Source: Azospirillum oryzae
GTDB lineage: Bacteria; Pseudomonadota; Alphaproteobacteria; Azospirillales; Azospirillaceae
DNA: 64,000 nucleotides
Direction: 5' to 3'
NCBI RefSeq assembly: GCF_900177515.1
Contig: NZ_FXAK01000002.1
Coordinates: 110,001-174,000, forward strand
A program made the translations under genes and the position numbers. The notes beneath the pieces were generated by a model. It was not told the DNA's origin, ran no database searches, and was given only the letters and a program-made list of their open reading frames with translations. Below are positions 27,213-35,951 of the stretch, piece by piece (the stretch's first letter is position 1; the number at the start of each line of letters is the position of its first letter).

Positions 27213-29501
27213 ATGACCGACGACACTTCCGACAACGCCCGTTCGGGCCGCACCCCCGGCACCGCCGACGAATTCGACCGCCGCGACGCCCTGCGCGCGG
27301 TGGCCGCGGTGGTGCGCGGCGACGGGATCGAGGTGGACGCCGACAGCACCCCGGCGCGCTGGTCGGTCGCGGTCAACCACGTCGTCCAGATCCCCGGCAC
27401 CGACCGCAAGCTGAAGCTGCGCTTCAAGGTGGCGCTCGGCCCGTTGCCGGACATCGAGGCCGACCTGTGGGGCCTGCTGACCATCGACGAGGGCTTCGGC
27501 CGGCCGCAGGCCAAGGCGCTGGGCAAGCGGGTGAAGGGCGCCTGCCTGTCCTCTCCCGCCATCCCCAAGGCGAAGGACCGGGTCGACGGCTGGTTCGCCT
27601 CGATGGCGCAGCGGGCGGCCGGCTTCGGCGAGTCCTGGCGGCCGAAGGGCTTCGCCGACGAGTTGGGCCGCGTCGTCGGCTTCGGCGGCCGGATCCCGCG
27701 CCTGCAGACCCTGCTCGACGCGATGGAGGAGGCCTTCTCCACCGCCGCCGCCCGCGCCGGCCTGAAGGTCCGGCGGGAACGGCTGGAGAATGCGTCCGGC
27801 ATGGGCGTCTATCTGGACAGCTTCGCCACCGCCCGCGCGATGATCCGCAAGCTGCGGCTGTTCGTCGGCCCGACCAATTCGGGCAAGACCCACGCGGCGA
27901 TGGACCGGCTGGCGGAGGCCGAGAGCGGCTGTTACCTCGCGCCGCTGCGCCTGCTGGCACTGGAAGGGCAGGAGGCCCTGGAGACGCGGGGCCGTCCCTG
28001 CAGCCTCGTCACCGGCGAGGAGCGCGACGTGCGGCCCGGTGCCGCCTTCACCTCCTCCACCATCGAGATGGTCAACACCTCCAAGGTGTGGGGCGCCTGC
28101 GTCATCGACGAGATCCAGATGATCGGCGATCCCGACCGCGGCTGGGCCTGGACCCAGGCGGTGGCCGGCGTGGCCGCGCCGGAAATCCTTATGACCGGAT
28201 CGGCCGACGCCATCCCCTACGTCAAGCGTCTGGCCGACGCGATGGGCGAGGAGCTGGAGGTGGTCGAATTCACCCGCAAGTCGCCGCTGCGCGTGCAGGA
28301 GGAGCGGGTCAAGCTGGAGGATGTGAAGCCGGGCGACGCCCTGATCGCCTTCTCGCGCAAGGACGTGATGGCGCTCCGCCACGACCTGCTCGGCCGCAAC
28401 CACAATGTCGCGGTGATCTACGGCGCCCTGTCGCCGGAGGTCCGCCGGGCCGAGGCGCGCCGTTTCCGCGAGGGCACCGCCGACGTGCTGGTGGCGACCG
28501 ACGCCATCGGCATGGGGCTGAACCTGCCGGTCGCCCGCGTCGTGCTGTCCACCACCCGCAAATATGACGGGCGCGAGGAGCGCGAACTGACCGCGTCGGA
28601 GATCCGGCAGATCGGCGGGCGCGCCGGCCGCTTCGGCATGCATGAGGAAGGCCGCGTCGCGGTGCTGGAGGGGGAGAGCATCAACCCGGTGCGCCGGGCG
28701 CTGACCTCGCCGCCGGTGCCGCCGGAAGACCCGCGCTCCTGGATTTCGCCCAACCTCAGCCATGTCGAGGCCATTGCGCGGGAACTGGACACCGACAGCC
28801 TCGCCAAGGTGCTGCGCACTGCGGGTCAGGAGCTGCTGCGCGCCAACCAGACCTTCCGCATGACGGACCTGGAACAGCGCATCCAGGCGGCGGCGGCGGT
28901 GGACCGCGCCAAGCTGCCGCTGGCGCAGCGCGACATGCTGGCCCGCTGCCCGATCGACACCCGCGACCAGAACAACCTGCGCCTTCTCGGCGGCTGGGCG
29001 GTCAACCAGGGCAAGGGCATCCCCAACGCCGCCCCCGACGCCGCCGAGCGCTTCCGCCACAGCGTCGGCACCGATGTGGAATTGGAAAAGGCCGAGCGCG
29101 CGGTGAAGGAGCTGACCGCCTATGCCTGGCTGGCCTACCGCTTCCCCGATGCCTATCCCGAGATGGATCTGTGCCAGGAGCGCCGGGCGCATCTGAACGC
29201 CTTCATCGAGCGGACGCTCGCCGAGCGCTCGCTCGCCCGCGCCTGTCCGGTCTGCGGCACGCGGCTGAAGGCCAACCACCGCTTCCGCGTCTGCGACAAT
29301 TGTTACAGCAGCCGTGTCGAGGAACGCCGCGGCGGCCGTCGCGGCGGGCCGGAGCGCGGCAACGGCGAGAAGCCGGGCGGCCACCCGCACCATTTCCACC
29401 ATCCGGTGGCGAAGGAAGGCGGTCGCGACACCGGCCGGGGCGGGCCCCGCACTGGCCCCCGCACCGGACGTGGACCGAAGCGGCGCAGCGCGACGCCGTA
29501 A
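27213..29501 (+). CDS. Suv3-like DEAD/DExH RNA helicase with zinc-ribbon tail
   Basis: A 762-residue superfamily 2 helicase resembling mitochondrial SUPV3L1/Suv3, a family shared by alphaproteobacteria. A 210-residue N-terminal region precedes Walker A GPTNSGKT (219-226), the DEIQ box (299-302) and motif VI QIGGRAGRFG (466-475); IATDAIGMGLNLP-like VATDAIGMGLNLP precedes it. Near the end, CPVCG and CDNC (about 664-685) form a possible zinc ribbon, followed by a basic Gly/Arg-rich tail that could bind RNA. It probably unwinds RNA during decay. The start at 27213 is preferred to an upstream TTG at 27177, although its ribosome site is weak. Confidence 0.88.
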   Translation: MTDDTSDNARSGRTPGTADEFDRRDALRAVAAVVRGDGIEVDADSTPARWSVAVNHVVQIPGTDRKLKLRFKVALGPLPDIEADLWGLLTIDEGFGRPQAKALGKRVKGACLSSPAIPKAKDRVDGWFASMAQRAAGFGESWRPKGFADELGRVVGFGGRIPRLQTLLDAMEEAFSTAAARAGLKVRRERLENASGMGVYLDSFATARAMIRKLRLFVGPTNSGKTHAAMDRLAEAESGCYLAPLRLLALEGQEALETRGRPCSLVTGEERDVRPGAAFTSSTIEMVNTSKVWGACVIDEIQMIGDPDRGWAWTQAVAGVAAPEILMTGSADAIPYVKRLADAMGEELEVVEFTRKSPLRVQEERVKLEDVKPGDALIAFSRKDVMALRHDLLGRNHNVAVIYGALSPEVRRAEARRFREGTADVLVATDAIGMGLNLPVARVVLSTTRKYDGREERELTASEIRQIGGRAGRFGMHEEGRVAVLEGESINPVRRALTSPPVPPEDPRSWISPNLSHVEAIARELDTDSLAKVLRTAGQELLRANQTFRMTDLEQRIQAAAAVDRAKLPLAQRDMLARCPIDTRDQNNLRLLGGWAVNQGKGIPNAAPDAAERFRHSVGTDVELEKAERAVKELTAYAWLAYRFPDAYPEMDLCQERRAHLNAFIERTLAERSLARACPVCGTRLKANHRFRVCDNCYSSRVEERRGGRRGGPERGNGEKPGGHPHHFHHPVAKEGGRDTGRGGPRTGPRTGRGPKRRSATP

Positions 29502-29505
29502 GGCG

Positions 29506-29528
29506 CCCTCTCCCGCACCGGAAGAGGG
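29506..29528. terminator. Possible weak terminator between helicase and gpmA
   Basis: A 6-bp inverted repeat (CCCTCT at 29506-29511 with AGAGGG at 29523-29528) sits in the 31-base gap between convergent stops. The T tract is poor, so this is tentative. Confidence 0.3.
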
Positions 29529-29532
29529 AAAT

Positions 29533-30294
29533 TCACGCCGCCGCGCTGCTGCCCGGGTTCGCCCCCTCGCGCTTTGGCCAGTTGATCTCCTCGACCGTGC
29601 CGTCTTCGCCCAGGAAATAGCGGCGAAGCGGCGTCAGGTCGGCGCCCAGCTCATAGACCAGCGGGCGGCTGGTGGGAATCTCGAACAGCGGAATGTCGTG
29701 GTCGGCGACATCGTCCAGATGCTTGACCAGCCCGCGCAGGCTGTTGCCGTGGGCGGACACCAGCACCCGCGCACCCAGCCGCAGCGCCGGGGCGATCTCG
29801 TCGCGCCAAAAGGGGACCACCCGCTCCGTGGTGTCCTTCAGGCTTTCGCCGCGCGGCAGGTTGGCCTTCGCGAGGCCGGCATAGCGGCGGTCGGTGACGG
29901 CGGACCGCGGGTCGTCCGGCTCGATCGGCGGCGGCGGGACGTCCCAGCTTCGCCGCCACTGGAACACCTGCTCCGCCCCGTGGCGTTCCGCCGTCTCCGC
30001 CTTGTTCAGCCCCTGCAGCGCGCCGTAATGCCGTTCATTCAGGCGCCAGTGCTTGTGCACCGGCAGCCACAGCCGGTCCATGTCGCGCAGGACGATGTGC
30101 AGGGTCTCGATCGCCCGGCTCAGCACCGAGGTGAAGGCGATGTCGACGTCGACGCCGGCGGCCTTGAGCAGGTCGGCCGCCTTGTGCGTCTCGGCGATCC
30201 CGCGGTCGGTCAGGCCGACGTCGGTCCACCCGGTGAATCGGTCTTGCGCATTCCACACGCTCTGGCCGTGGCGCAGCAGGATCAGTCGGTGCAT
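29533..30294 (-). CDS. gpmA: 2,3-bisphosphoglycerate-dependent phosphoglycerate mutase
   Basis: A 253-residue enzyme interconverting 3- and 2-phosphoglycerate in glycolysis. The phosphorylated histidine is His9 in LLRHGQSVWN; FTGWTDVGLTDRG follows, RLNERHYGALQG carries the catalytic glutamate, and SAHGNSLR carries the second histidine. The length matches dPGM. The start at 30294 has GAAGGGAG about 8 bases upstream; an ATG at 30378 is not supported. It stands alone, convergent with the helicase and divergent from the winged-helix gene. Confidence 0.95.
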   Translation of the reverse strand: MHRLILLRHGQSVWNAQDRFTGWTDVGLTDRGIAETHKAADLLKAAGVDVDIAFTSVLSRAIETLHIVLRDMDRLWLPVHKHWRLNERHYGALQGLNKAETAERHGAEQVFQWRRSWDVPPPPIEPDDPRSAVTDRRYAGLAKANLPRGESLKDTTERVVPFWRDEIAPALRLGARVLVSAHGNSLRGLVKHLDDVADHDIPLFEIPTSRPLVYELGADLTPLRRYFLGEDGTVEEINWPKREGANPGSSAAA

Positions 30295-30573
30295 GGCGGG
30301 TCTCCCTTCGGTAGCCGGCCGCTCTTCGGGCACTTCCCTGTTGAAACAGACCGGTAGACGCACCGGTTCCCGCGGCAAATCAGCGCACGGCCGGGCGTGA
30401 GGGAGCCTGCCGGACCGTGCGCGGCGGTTTCAATCCGGTTTCATGATTGCCTCCGGAGACACCAATTATGTCAGCCGCGAAATCTTGGCGACATACTCGG
30501 ACAATAATCGTGCGGTACGGTCACCTCACCTGAAATCACCGGCCTCGCCGGCCGCAGCGGATGGGAAGGGACG

Positions 30574-30975
30574 ATGACCGAGCCGAACACGGGATCGCAG
30601 ACTTCACACGGCGCAGCAGGCCTGCCGGGCACCCCGCCGAACCATTCCGATTATCGCCCCAGCAACCTGACAACCTTGCGTACCGAGGCCACGATGCTGC
30701 ATCATCATGACGTCATCTCCAGAGCCGTGTCGACCGACCGCGAGATCACTCTGGAGGCGCTTCGTGTGTTCACTTATCTGAGCCGGAGGCTCCATTTCGA
30801 TCGCTCCGTTCCGGTGCTGCAGTCCGAACTGGCTGACGCGCTGGGCATGCAGCGGCCCAATGTGAACCGGGCCATCAAGCTGCTGGAAACCAAGCAGATC
30901 CTTCTGCGGGAATCCAAACTGGGGCGCGCGATCACGTTCCGGCTCAACCCGGGACTGGAGGGCGGCCGGGCCTGA
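30574..30975 (+). CDS. Winged helix-turn-helix protein
   Basis: A 133-residue DNA-binding protein. The first 45 residues are polar and probably flexible; the core (about 55-128) predicts a winged helix with recognition segment LADALGMQRPNVNRAIKLLETKQIL, resembling RepL, MarR or Crp-tail folds. Such proteins bind operator or replication DNA as dimers. The start has GGGAAGGG close upstream. It is followed after 20 bases by a second small gene, forming a likely two-gene operon. Whether it is a transcription factor or derived from a replication initiator cannot be decided. Confidence 0.7.
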   Translation: MTEPNTGSQTSHGAAGLPGTPPNHSDYRPSNLTTLRTEATMLHHHDVISRAVSTDREITLEALRVFTYLSRRLHFDRSVPVLQSELADALGMQRPNVNRAIKLLETKQILLRESKLGRAITFRLNPGLEGGRA

Positions 30976-30995
30976 GTGCTTCGTCAGGGTATGGA

Positions 30996-31340
30996 ATGAT
31001 CGTCGAGACCCGTGAGCTGTTCTTCACCAATTCCGCCCTGAAAAAAGCCCTCGCCTGGTACCAGAAGGCCCCCAATCAGACGGACCTGCCGCTGGGCGTC
31101 GTCACGACGGTGACGCCCACCTCGGAAGGCGGTCTGTCGGTCCAGATTCAGCAGAGCGGCGCCTCCAGAACGCGGGAGGTCCTGTTCACGCCCAGCAAGA
31201 CGCTGGCGCTGCTTCTGCTCTTCTGTCGCCGCCAGAAGGTTCCGATCCCCCGCGATGCCGGGAAGGAACTGGAGGCTGCGGACGACGGCCTGATCCTGAT
31301 CGTGCGTGCTGAGACGCCGACCGTCGCACCACCTCCCTGA
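30996..31340 (+). CDS. Hypothetical protein, partner of winged-helix gene
   Basis: A 114-residue protein with no recognised domain. It begins with a MIVETRELFFTNSALKKALAWY segment, has a central predicted beta-rich part (VVTTVTPTSEGGLSVQIQQSG) and a short hydrophobic helix (TLALLLLFCRRQKVPIP) followed by an acidic stretch. The hydrophobic segment is too short and too close to basic residues for a sure membrane helix. It is cotranscribed with the winged-helix gene and may act with it. Confidence 0.6.
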   Translation: MIVETRELFFTNSALKKALAWYQKAPNQTDLPLGVVTTVTPTSEGGLSVQIQQSGASRTREVLFTPSKTLALLLLFCRRQKVPIPRDAGKELEAADDGLILIVRAETPTVAPPP

Positions 31341-31366
31341 ATTGCCGCCCTGACCGACATCATGCC

Positions 31367-31394
31367 GCCGCGCATCCTGCGCGTGCGGCCTTTT
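31367..31394 (+). terminator. Possible terminator of the winged-helix operon
   Basis: An imperfect hairpin pairs GCCGC (31367-31371) with GCGGC (31385-31389), with an inner GCA/TGC pairing and a bulge, and is followed by CTTTT. It lies 27 bases after the stop at 31340. Confidence 0.35.
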
Positions 31395-31913
31395 GCCGTT
31401 CACCCGGCTTGCCATGCGCCCGGTGACGCGGTGCCTGCATGGCCGTTCGATCCTGGGGGCGGTCTTTGCGAATTGCGGCAACAAAACGAAATATTAAAAG
31501 TGGAGGCCGGCGCGACGATTGCGCGTCGGAAGCTATGGTATCGGTGAAGCTGCATTCACCGGATGGGCAGGGTGGTTATGATTATGGTCATAGTCGCCAA
31601 GACCGGTCGCGCTGCATTGCTTTATGTGATAAGGTTCCTCCGGCTATTGGGGCTAAGCTATAGTTCCGGTCCACCAACCGAACGGGGATGTGCAGGCCGA
31701 TTTGTCGTTCGAACATTCGGAACAGTCGAAAACGTGACCTTGTCCGGTACAGTTTGGGCAGGCCGCGTCTCATGCCCGCCGACCGCCGCTTGACCCCTTC
31801 GCCACCGCCGAGGATTTCCCGCCGATGATCGTCATCCGCCTGTCGCTGCCGCTTTGGAAGGAGCTTCGGTCCCATGGACCGCGGGTCCGTCCGATGCCTG
31901 CCTGACCGGGCCG
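31395..31913. other. Intergenic region upstream of hybrid kinase
   Basis: About 520 bases without a supported gene. It includes an AT-richer patch near 31480-31500 and a 7-bp inverted repeat CGGTGAA/TTCACCG with a 6-base loop (31542-31561) that could be an operator. No tRNA or known riboswitch is seen. Confidence 0.4.
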
Positions 31914-34172
31914 ATGTCATCGCCGCAGATGGCCCCACCACCCACGCCGTCCTCCGCCTTTGTCCGCCGGATCACCGCCTCGCCGCGGACGCTGGCCGCT
32001 GTCCTCTGCACCATGCTGGCATTGCTGGGAACGGCATCCTGGGCGGCCGTCACCGCGCTCGATTACCGGGACACGCTTGAACGCTCCGAGGACGACGCCC
32101 GGCAGGCGGCCATCCTGTTCGACAGCCATGCACGTGGCGTGCTGGACGCCAGCATCGACCTGCTGGAGCAGATCGCCGGCCGGATGGATGGCCGGGGGCT
32201 GAAGTCATGGACGGAACGCGGCCTGCCGGAAGCGATGGCGGTGGAACGCAACGGCCGCATCGCCCTGCTGGGTGCGGACGGTTCGCTGCGCTATGGCTCC
32301 ACCGTCGCCTTTGCCGAGCCGGAAACCAGTGATGGACTTTCGCTGCTGGTCCGCCCCTTACCGCCGGGGGATGAGCATGGCATTCTTCCGGCCTTCGGAC
32401 ATATGGCCGGTCAGCCCGCAATTCTCTTCGCCCGCCGCATCCACACCGCGGCGGGCGTTTTCGACGGTGCCGTCCTGGTGGCCGTTCCGGTGTCGGCCTT
32501 GAACCCGGTGCTGAACGCCTTCGGCGACGGCATGGCGCGGTCCGTCGGCCTGTACCGTCCCGACGGCATCCGGCTGGCCGGCATCGGCGTCCCGTCGCTC
32601 GGTCCCCTGCCGCGGCTGGATGACGGGACGATCCGGGTCGATGCGAACTGGACGGGGACAGGCAAGGCGTCGGTCATCGGCGTGAAGCGGATGGCCGATC
32701 TGCCGATCCTGTCGGCGGTGACGATCCCGCGCAGCGCCGTGCTGGAGCCCTGGTATATCCGGATGGAGCGCGGCCTCGTCGTGGTGGTCGCCGGGGTCGC
32801 GGCGCTTGCCGGACTGTCGATGCTGGGGGCCGCCAGCCTGCGGCGCGAGGCGCTGGCCCGGCAGGCCCTGACCGAGGCGAACGCCCAACTGGAACTGGCA
32901 AATGCGCAGCTGGAGGAACGGGTGGAAGAGCGCACCGCCGCCCTCAGCACCCTCAATCTGAAGCTGAGCCGGGCGCTGGAGGAAAAGGAGCGGGCCAATC
33001 AGGCCAAGGGCCGCTTCCTCTCGGCGGCCAACCATGATTTGCGCCAGCCTTTCCAGGCCTTGCGGCTGTTCCATCACATTCTGATGGAACGGCTGGCCGA
33101 AACGCGCGACCGCAACATCGCCGAGAAGATGGGCGAAGCGCTGGATGCCGGGGAAAAGCTTCTGCACGCCCTGCTGGAGGTGGCGACGCTGGACGCCGGC
33201 GTCGTCCGGCCGCAGCTGGCCGACGTCCCGGTGTCGGCGGTCTTCGAGGAGCTGTTGGCCGAATTCCGCTCCATGGCGGCGGAAAAGGGGCTGACGCTGC
33301 GCGCGATGCCCACCCGCATGGTGATCCGCACCGACCGGACGCTGTTGACGCGCATGCTGGGCGATCTGCTGCGCAACGCGATCCGCTTCACCGACAAGGG
33401 CCGCGTCACCATCGGCTGCCGCCGCCATGGCCGCTGGCTGCGCATCGAGGTGTGGGACACCGGGACCGGTATCCCCGCCGAACAGCTCGACAACATCTTC
33501 GAGGATTTCGTCCAGCTCGGCAATCCGGAGCGTGACCGGCGCCAGGGTCTCGGCCTCGGGCTGGCCAAGGTGCGGCGCAAGGCGGCGCTGCTGGGCCATG
33601 CGGTGGAGGTGCGGTCGCTCCAGGGCCGGGGTTCCGTTTTCGCGATCAATGTGCCGGTGGTCGGGACCGAACGGCTGCCGGCTCAGGCGCCGGTACAGGA
33701 TCCCGATCCGGTCCAGGCCGGCGACCGGCTGATCCTGGTCGTGGAGGACGATCCGATCCAGCGCGACGCCGTGCGGCTGCTGCTGGAAAGCTGGGACTAT
33801 CGGGTGATCGCGGCCATCGACGGTGAAAGCGCGCTGGCTCTGTTCGGCGGAGCGAATGGAGGCGATCGGTTGGACAGCCCCATACCCGACCTCATCGTCA
33901 GCGATTTCCGGCTGCCGGGGCGGCTGACCGGCGTGCAGACCGTGGCGGCGGTGGGGGAGCGGCTGGACCGGCTGGTGCCCGGCCTGATCCTGACCGGCGA
34001 TACCGCCCCTGAACGCATCCGCGAGGCGGTCGCCACCGGCTGCCGGCTGCTGCACAAGCCGGTGTCCCCGGACGAGCTGCGTGACGCCATCGCCGCCATC
34101 CTGTCGGAACGGCCGGGAAGCCGTGCAGCCGAGGGCGGCGAACAGGCGCTGGAGAACGAGTCCGCGGCCTGA
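31914..34172 (+). CDS. Hybrid sensor histidine kinase/response regulator
   Basis: A 752-residue membrane kinase. A first membrane helix (about 27-49) and a second (288-308) bound a periplasmic sensory region of the PDC/Cache type. A coiled coil (315-365) leads to the H-box FLSAANHDLRQPF with His374, the N-box RNAIRF (Asn488), the G1 box WDTGTGI and the G2 box GLGLGL. A receiver domain follows (about 605-735) with phosphoacceptor Asp664 in IVSDFRLPG and the conserved lysine in LLHKPVSP. The start at 31914 is the first ATG that leaves the membrane helix near the N-terminus; a TTG at 31854 is less likely. The signal and partner are unknown. Confidence 0.85.
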   Translation: MSSPQMAPPPTPSSAFVRRITASPRTLAAVLCTMLALLGTASWAAVTALDYRDTLERSEDDARQAAILFDSHARGVLDASIDLLEQIAGRMDGRGLKSWTERGLPEAMAVERNGRIALLGADGSLRYGSTVAFAEPETSDGLSLLVRPLPPGDEHGILPAFGHMAGQPAILFARRIHTAAGVFDGAVLVAVPVSALNPVLNAFGDGMARSVGLYRPDGIRLAGIGVPSLGPLPRLDDGTIRVDANWTGTGKASVIGVKRMADLPILSAVTIPRSAVLEPWYIRMERGLVVVVAGVAALAGLSMLGAASLRREALARQALTEANAQLELANAQLEERVEERTAALSTLNLKLSRALEEKERANQAKGRFLSAANHDLRQPFQALRLFHHILMERLAETRDRNIAEKMGEALDAGEKLLHALLEVATLDAGVVRPQLADVPVSAVFEELLAEFRSMAAEKGLTLRAMPTRMVIRTDRTLLTRMLGDLLRNAIRFTDKGRVTIGCRRHGRWLRIEVWDTGTGIPAEQLDNIFEDFVQLGNPERDRRQGLGLGLAKVRRKAALLGHAVEVRSLQGRGSVFAINVPVVGTERLPAQAPVQDPDPVQAGDRLILVVEDDPIQRDAVRLLLESWDYRVIAAIDGESALALFGGANGGDRLDSPIPDLIVSDFRLPGRLTGVQTVAAVGERLDRLVPGLILTGDTAPERIREAVATGCRLLHKPVSPDELRDAIAAILSERPGSRAAEGGEQALENESAA

Positions 34173-34234
34173 ATTAACCCTTTCTGAAGCCGGGTTGCCT
34201 CAAACTGGCGCAGAAAAGGGGAGTTCACAGGGCC

Positions 34235-35530
34235 ATGGTGCAGAATCGCACGCTCAGGCGTCTCGATCAGACGCAGCTCGATCTGGCGGTGCGGAAGCAC
34301 GAGATGTTCCGCAATGCCCGGGTGGGTGGCGCGCGCGCCAATTTGTCCTTCTGCGATCTGTCCGGGCTGGACCTGTCCGGCCGCGACCTTGCCCACGCCG
34401 ATTTCGTCGGCGCCAGCCTGAGGGGCGCGAATCTTGCCGGCGCGCGGCTCGACTGCGCCTCATTCTTCGTCGCTGATCTGCGGCAGGCCAACTTCGACGG
34501 CGCCAGCCTGATCAAGGCCGACCTGCGCGGCGCCTGCCTGCGCGGCGCGATCCTGGTCGGCGCCAACCTGTTTGAGGCGGACCTGCGCGACGGATCCCTG
34601 GCCGAAAAGGACCGGTCCGGCCATCTGCACATGGTGCAGATCGACTCCACCCCGGCCGAGGCCGACGGCGCCGACCTGTCGGGTGCCAACCTGACCAATG
34701 CCCGGATGTCGGGCGTCATGGCGATCCACACCGACTTTTCCGATGCGGTGATGCGCGGCTGCAAGCTGGTGCGGGCAACCATGCGCGGCGCCAACTTCAC
34801 CGGCTCCAACATGGAGGGCGCGGATCTGTCCGGCGCCGACCTGCGTGGCGCCTGCCTGCGCGGTGCGGTGCTGACCGGCGCCGTCATGGTGATGACCGAC
34901 CTCACCGACGCCGACGTGGAAGAGGCGCTGACCGACAAGCCGGTCGGCCGCGTGGTGGCGGAACTGGGGCGGTCACTGGAGGACCTGCTGGCCGACCATA
35001 TGACCTGGGTGGGGTCGAGCGGGGCGCAGGGCGCGATGCTCGACCTGTCCGGCTTCGACCTGCGCCATGCCCCGTCGCTGGCCCACATGTGCCTGACCAT
35101 GCTGCGCGCGGTGGGGGCGACGCTCTACGGCCTCGACCTGTCGGGCGTGCAGCTTCAGGCCGCCGTGCTCGACAGGGCCGACATGCGGGGGGCGAAGCTG
35201 GCGGACGGCGACCTGCGCGGGATCAGCCTGCGGAACGCGAAGCTGAACAACGCCGACCTGCGCAACCTCAATCTGCGGCCCCTGGTGTTCGACGAACATC
35301 GCTCCCGCCCCGCCGACCTGTCGGGGGCGAAGTTGCGCTATGCCGATCTCAGCGGCGCCTGTCTGCGGTCGGTCAATCTCGGCAACGCCGACCTGTCCTT
35401 CGCCAACCTGCGTGGCTGCGACCTTGCCAGGACCGACCTGACCGGGGCCAAGCTGTTCGGCGCGAAGATCGAACGCCGCGCTCTTGCCGAGGGGGCAGTC
35501 CTTGACGGTGTCGCTGGGCTGAAGCTTTAG
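34235..35530 (+). CDS. Pentapeptide repeat protein
   Basis: A 431-residue protein built largely of A(D/N)LxX repeats, which fold as a right-handed square beta-helix. Repeats run from about 30 to 125, from about 145 to 230 and again from about 290 to 420. They are interrupted by a predicted helical insert at about 230-285 that includes the segment EALTDKPVGRVVAELGRSLEDLL. The N-terminal RRLDQTQLDLAVRKHEMF is conserved in this group. No catalytic motif or membrane segment is present. It follows the hybrid kinase gene by 62 bases and may share its transcript, so a role downstream of that kinase is possible but unproven. Confidence 0.85.
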   Translation: MVQNRTLRRLDQTQLDLAVRKHEMFRNARVGGARANLSFCDLSGLDLSGRDLAHADFVGASLRGANLAGARLDCASFFVADLRQANFDGASLIKADLRGACLRGAILVGANLFEADLRDGSLAEKDRSGHLHMVQIDSTPAEADGADLSGANLTNARMSGVMAIHTDFSDAVMRGCKLVRATMRGANFTGSNMEGADLSGADLRGACLRGAVLTGAVMVMTDLTDADVEEALTDKPVGRVVAELGRSLEDLLADHMTWVGSSGAQGAMLDLSGFDLRHAPSLAHMCLTMLRAVGATLYGLDLSGVQLQAAVLDRADMRGAKLADGDLRGISLRNAKLNNADLRNLNLRPLVFDEHRSRPADLSGAKLRYADLSGACLRSVNLGNADLSFANLRGCDLARTDLTGAKLFGAKIERRALAEGAVLDGVAGLKL

Positions 35531-35540
35531 CGCCTGGACG

Positions 35541-35759
35541 TCAGGCCGTCGCCCGCGGCAGCTTCTGGAGCAGACGGCGCAGGTCCAGTGCGGCACGGTC
35601 GGCGATGCGCTGGGCTTCCACCAGCACGCTGGTCAGATCGCCGACCTCCGGCGCAATTTCGCCCGCCGCATCCGACATTGCGTCCAGTTCGGCGGCAGCC
35701 TTCTCGATCAGCCCGGTCACCACGCCGGCCGGGCCGGCGGCGGAATCGAAACCAGCCAT
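35541..35759 (-). CDS. Small hypothetical protein
   Basis: A 72-residue protein starting MAGFDSAAGPAGVVTGL, mostly predicted alpha-helical with an acidic centre and a basic end (RRLLQKLPRATA). The start has GGAGGG about 8 bases upstream, which supports it as a real gene. It is convergent with the pentapeptide gene (10-base gap) and divergent from the glycosyltransferase gene at 35952. No family was recognised. Confidence 0.65.
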   Translation of the reverse strand: MAGFDSAAGPAGVVTGLIEKAAAELDAMSDAAGEIAPEVGDLTSVLVEAQRIADRAALDLRRLLQKLPRATA

Positions 35760-35951
35760 GCGAACATCCCTCCAATAATTGTGGATATAAGGAGTGTGTC
35801 GCAATCCGCTTGGCGGTGCAACGACTTCCGCTGCGGCGCACAAGGGCCCTGCACCGCGCCGCCATCGGAGGACCGGGAGACAGTGCCCGCTTGCCCTGCC
35901 GGTGGCGGCGGCGGTACACACGGGGAGGCTGTCAGTCGAAAGGTCCAGAAG

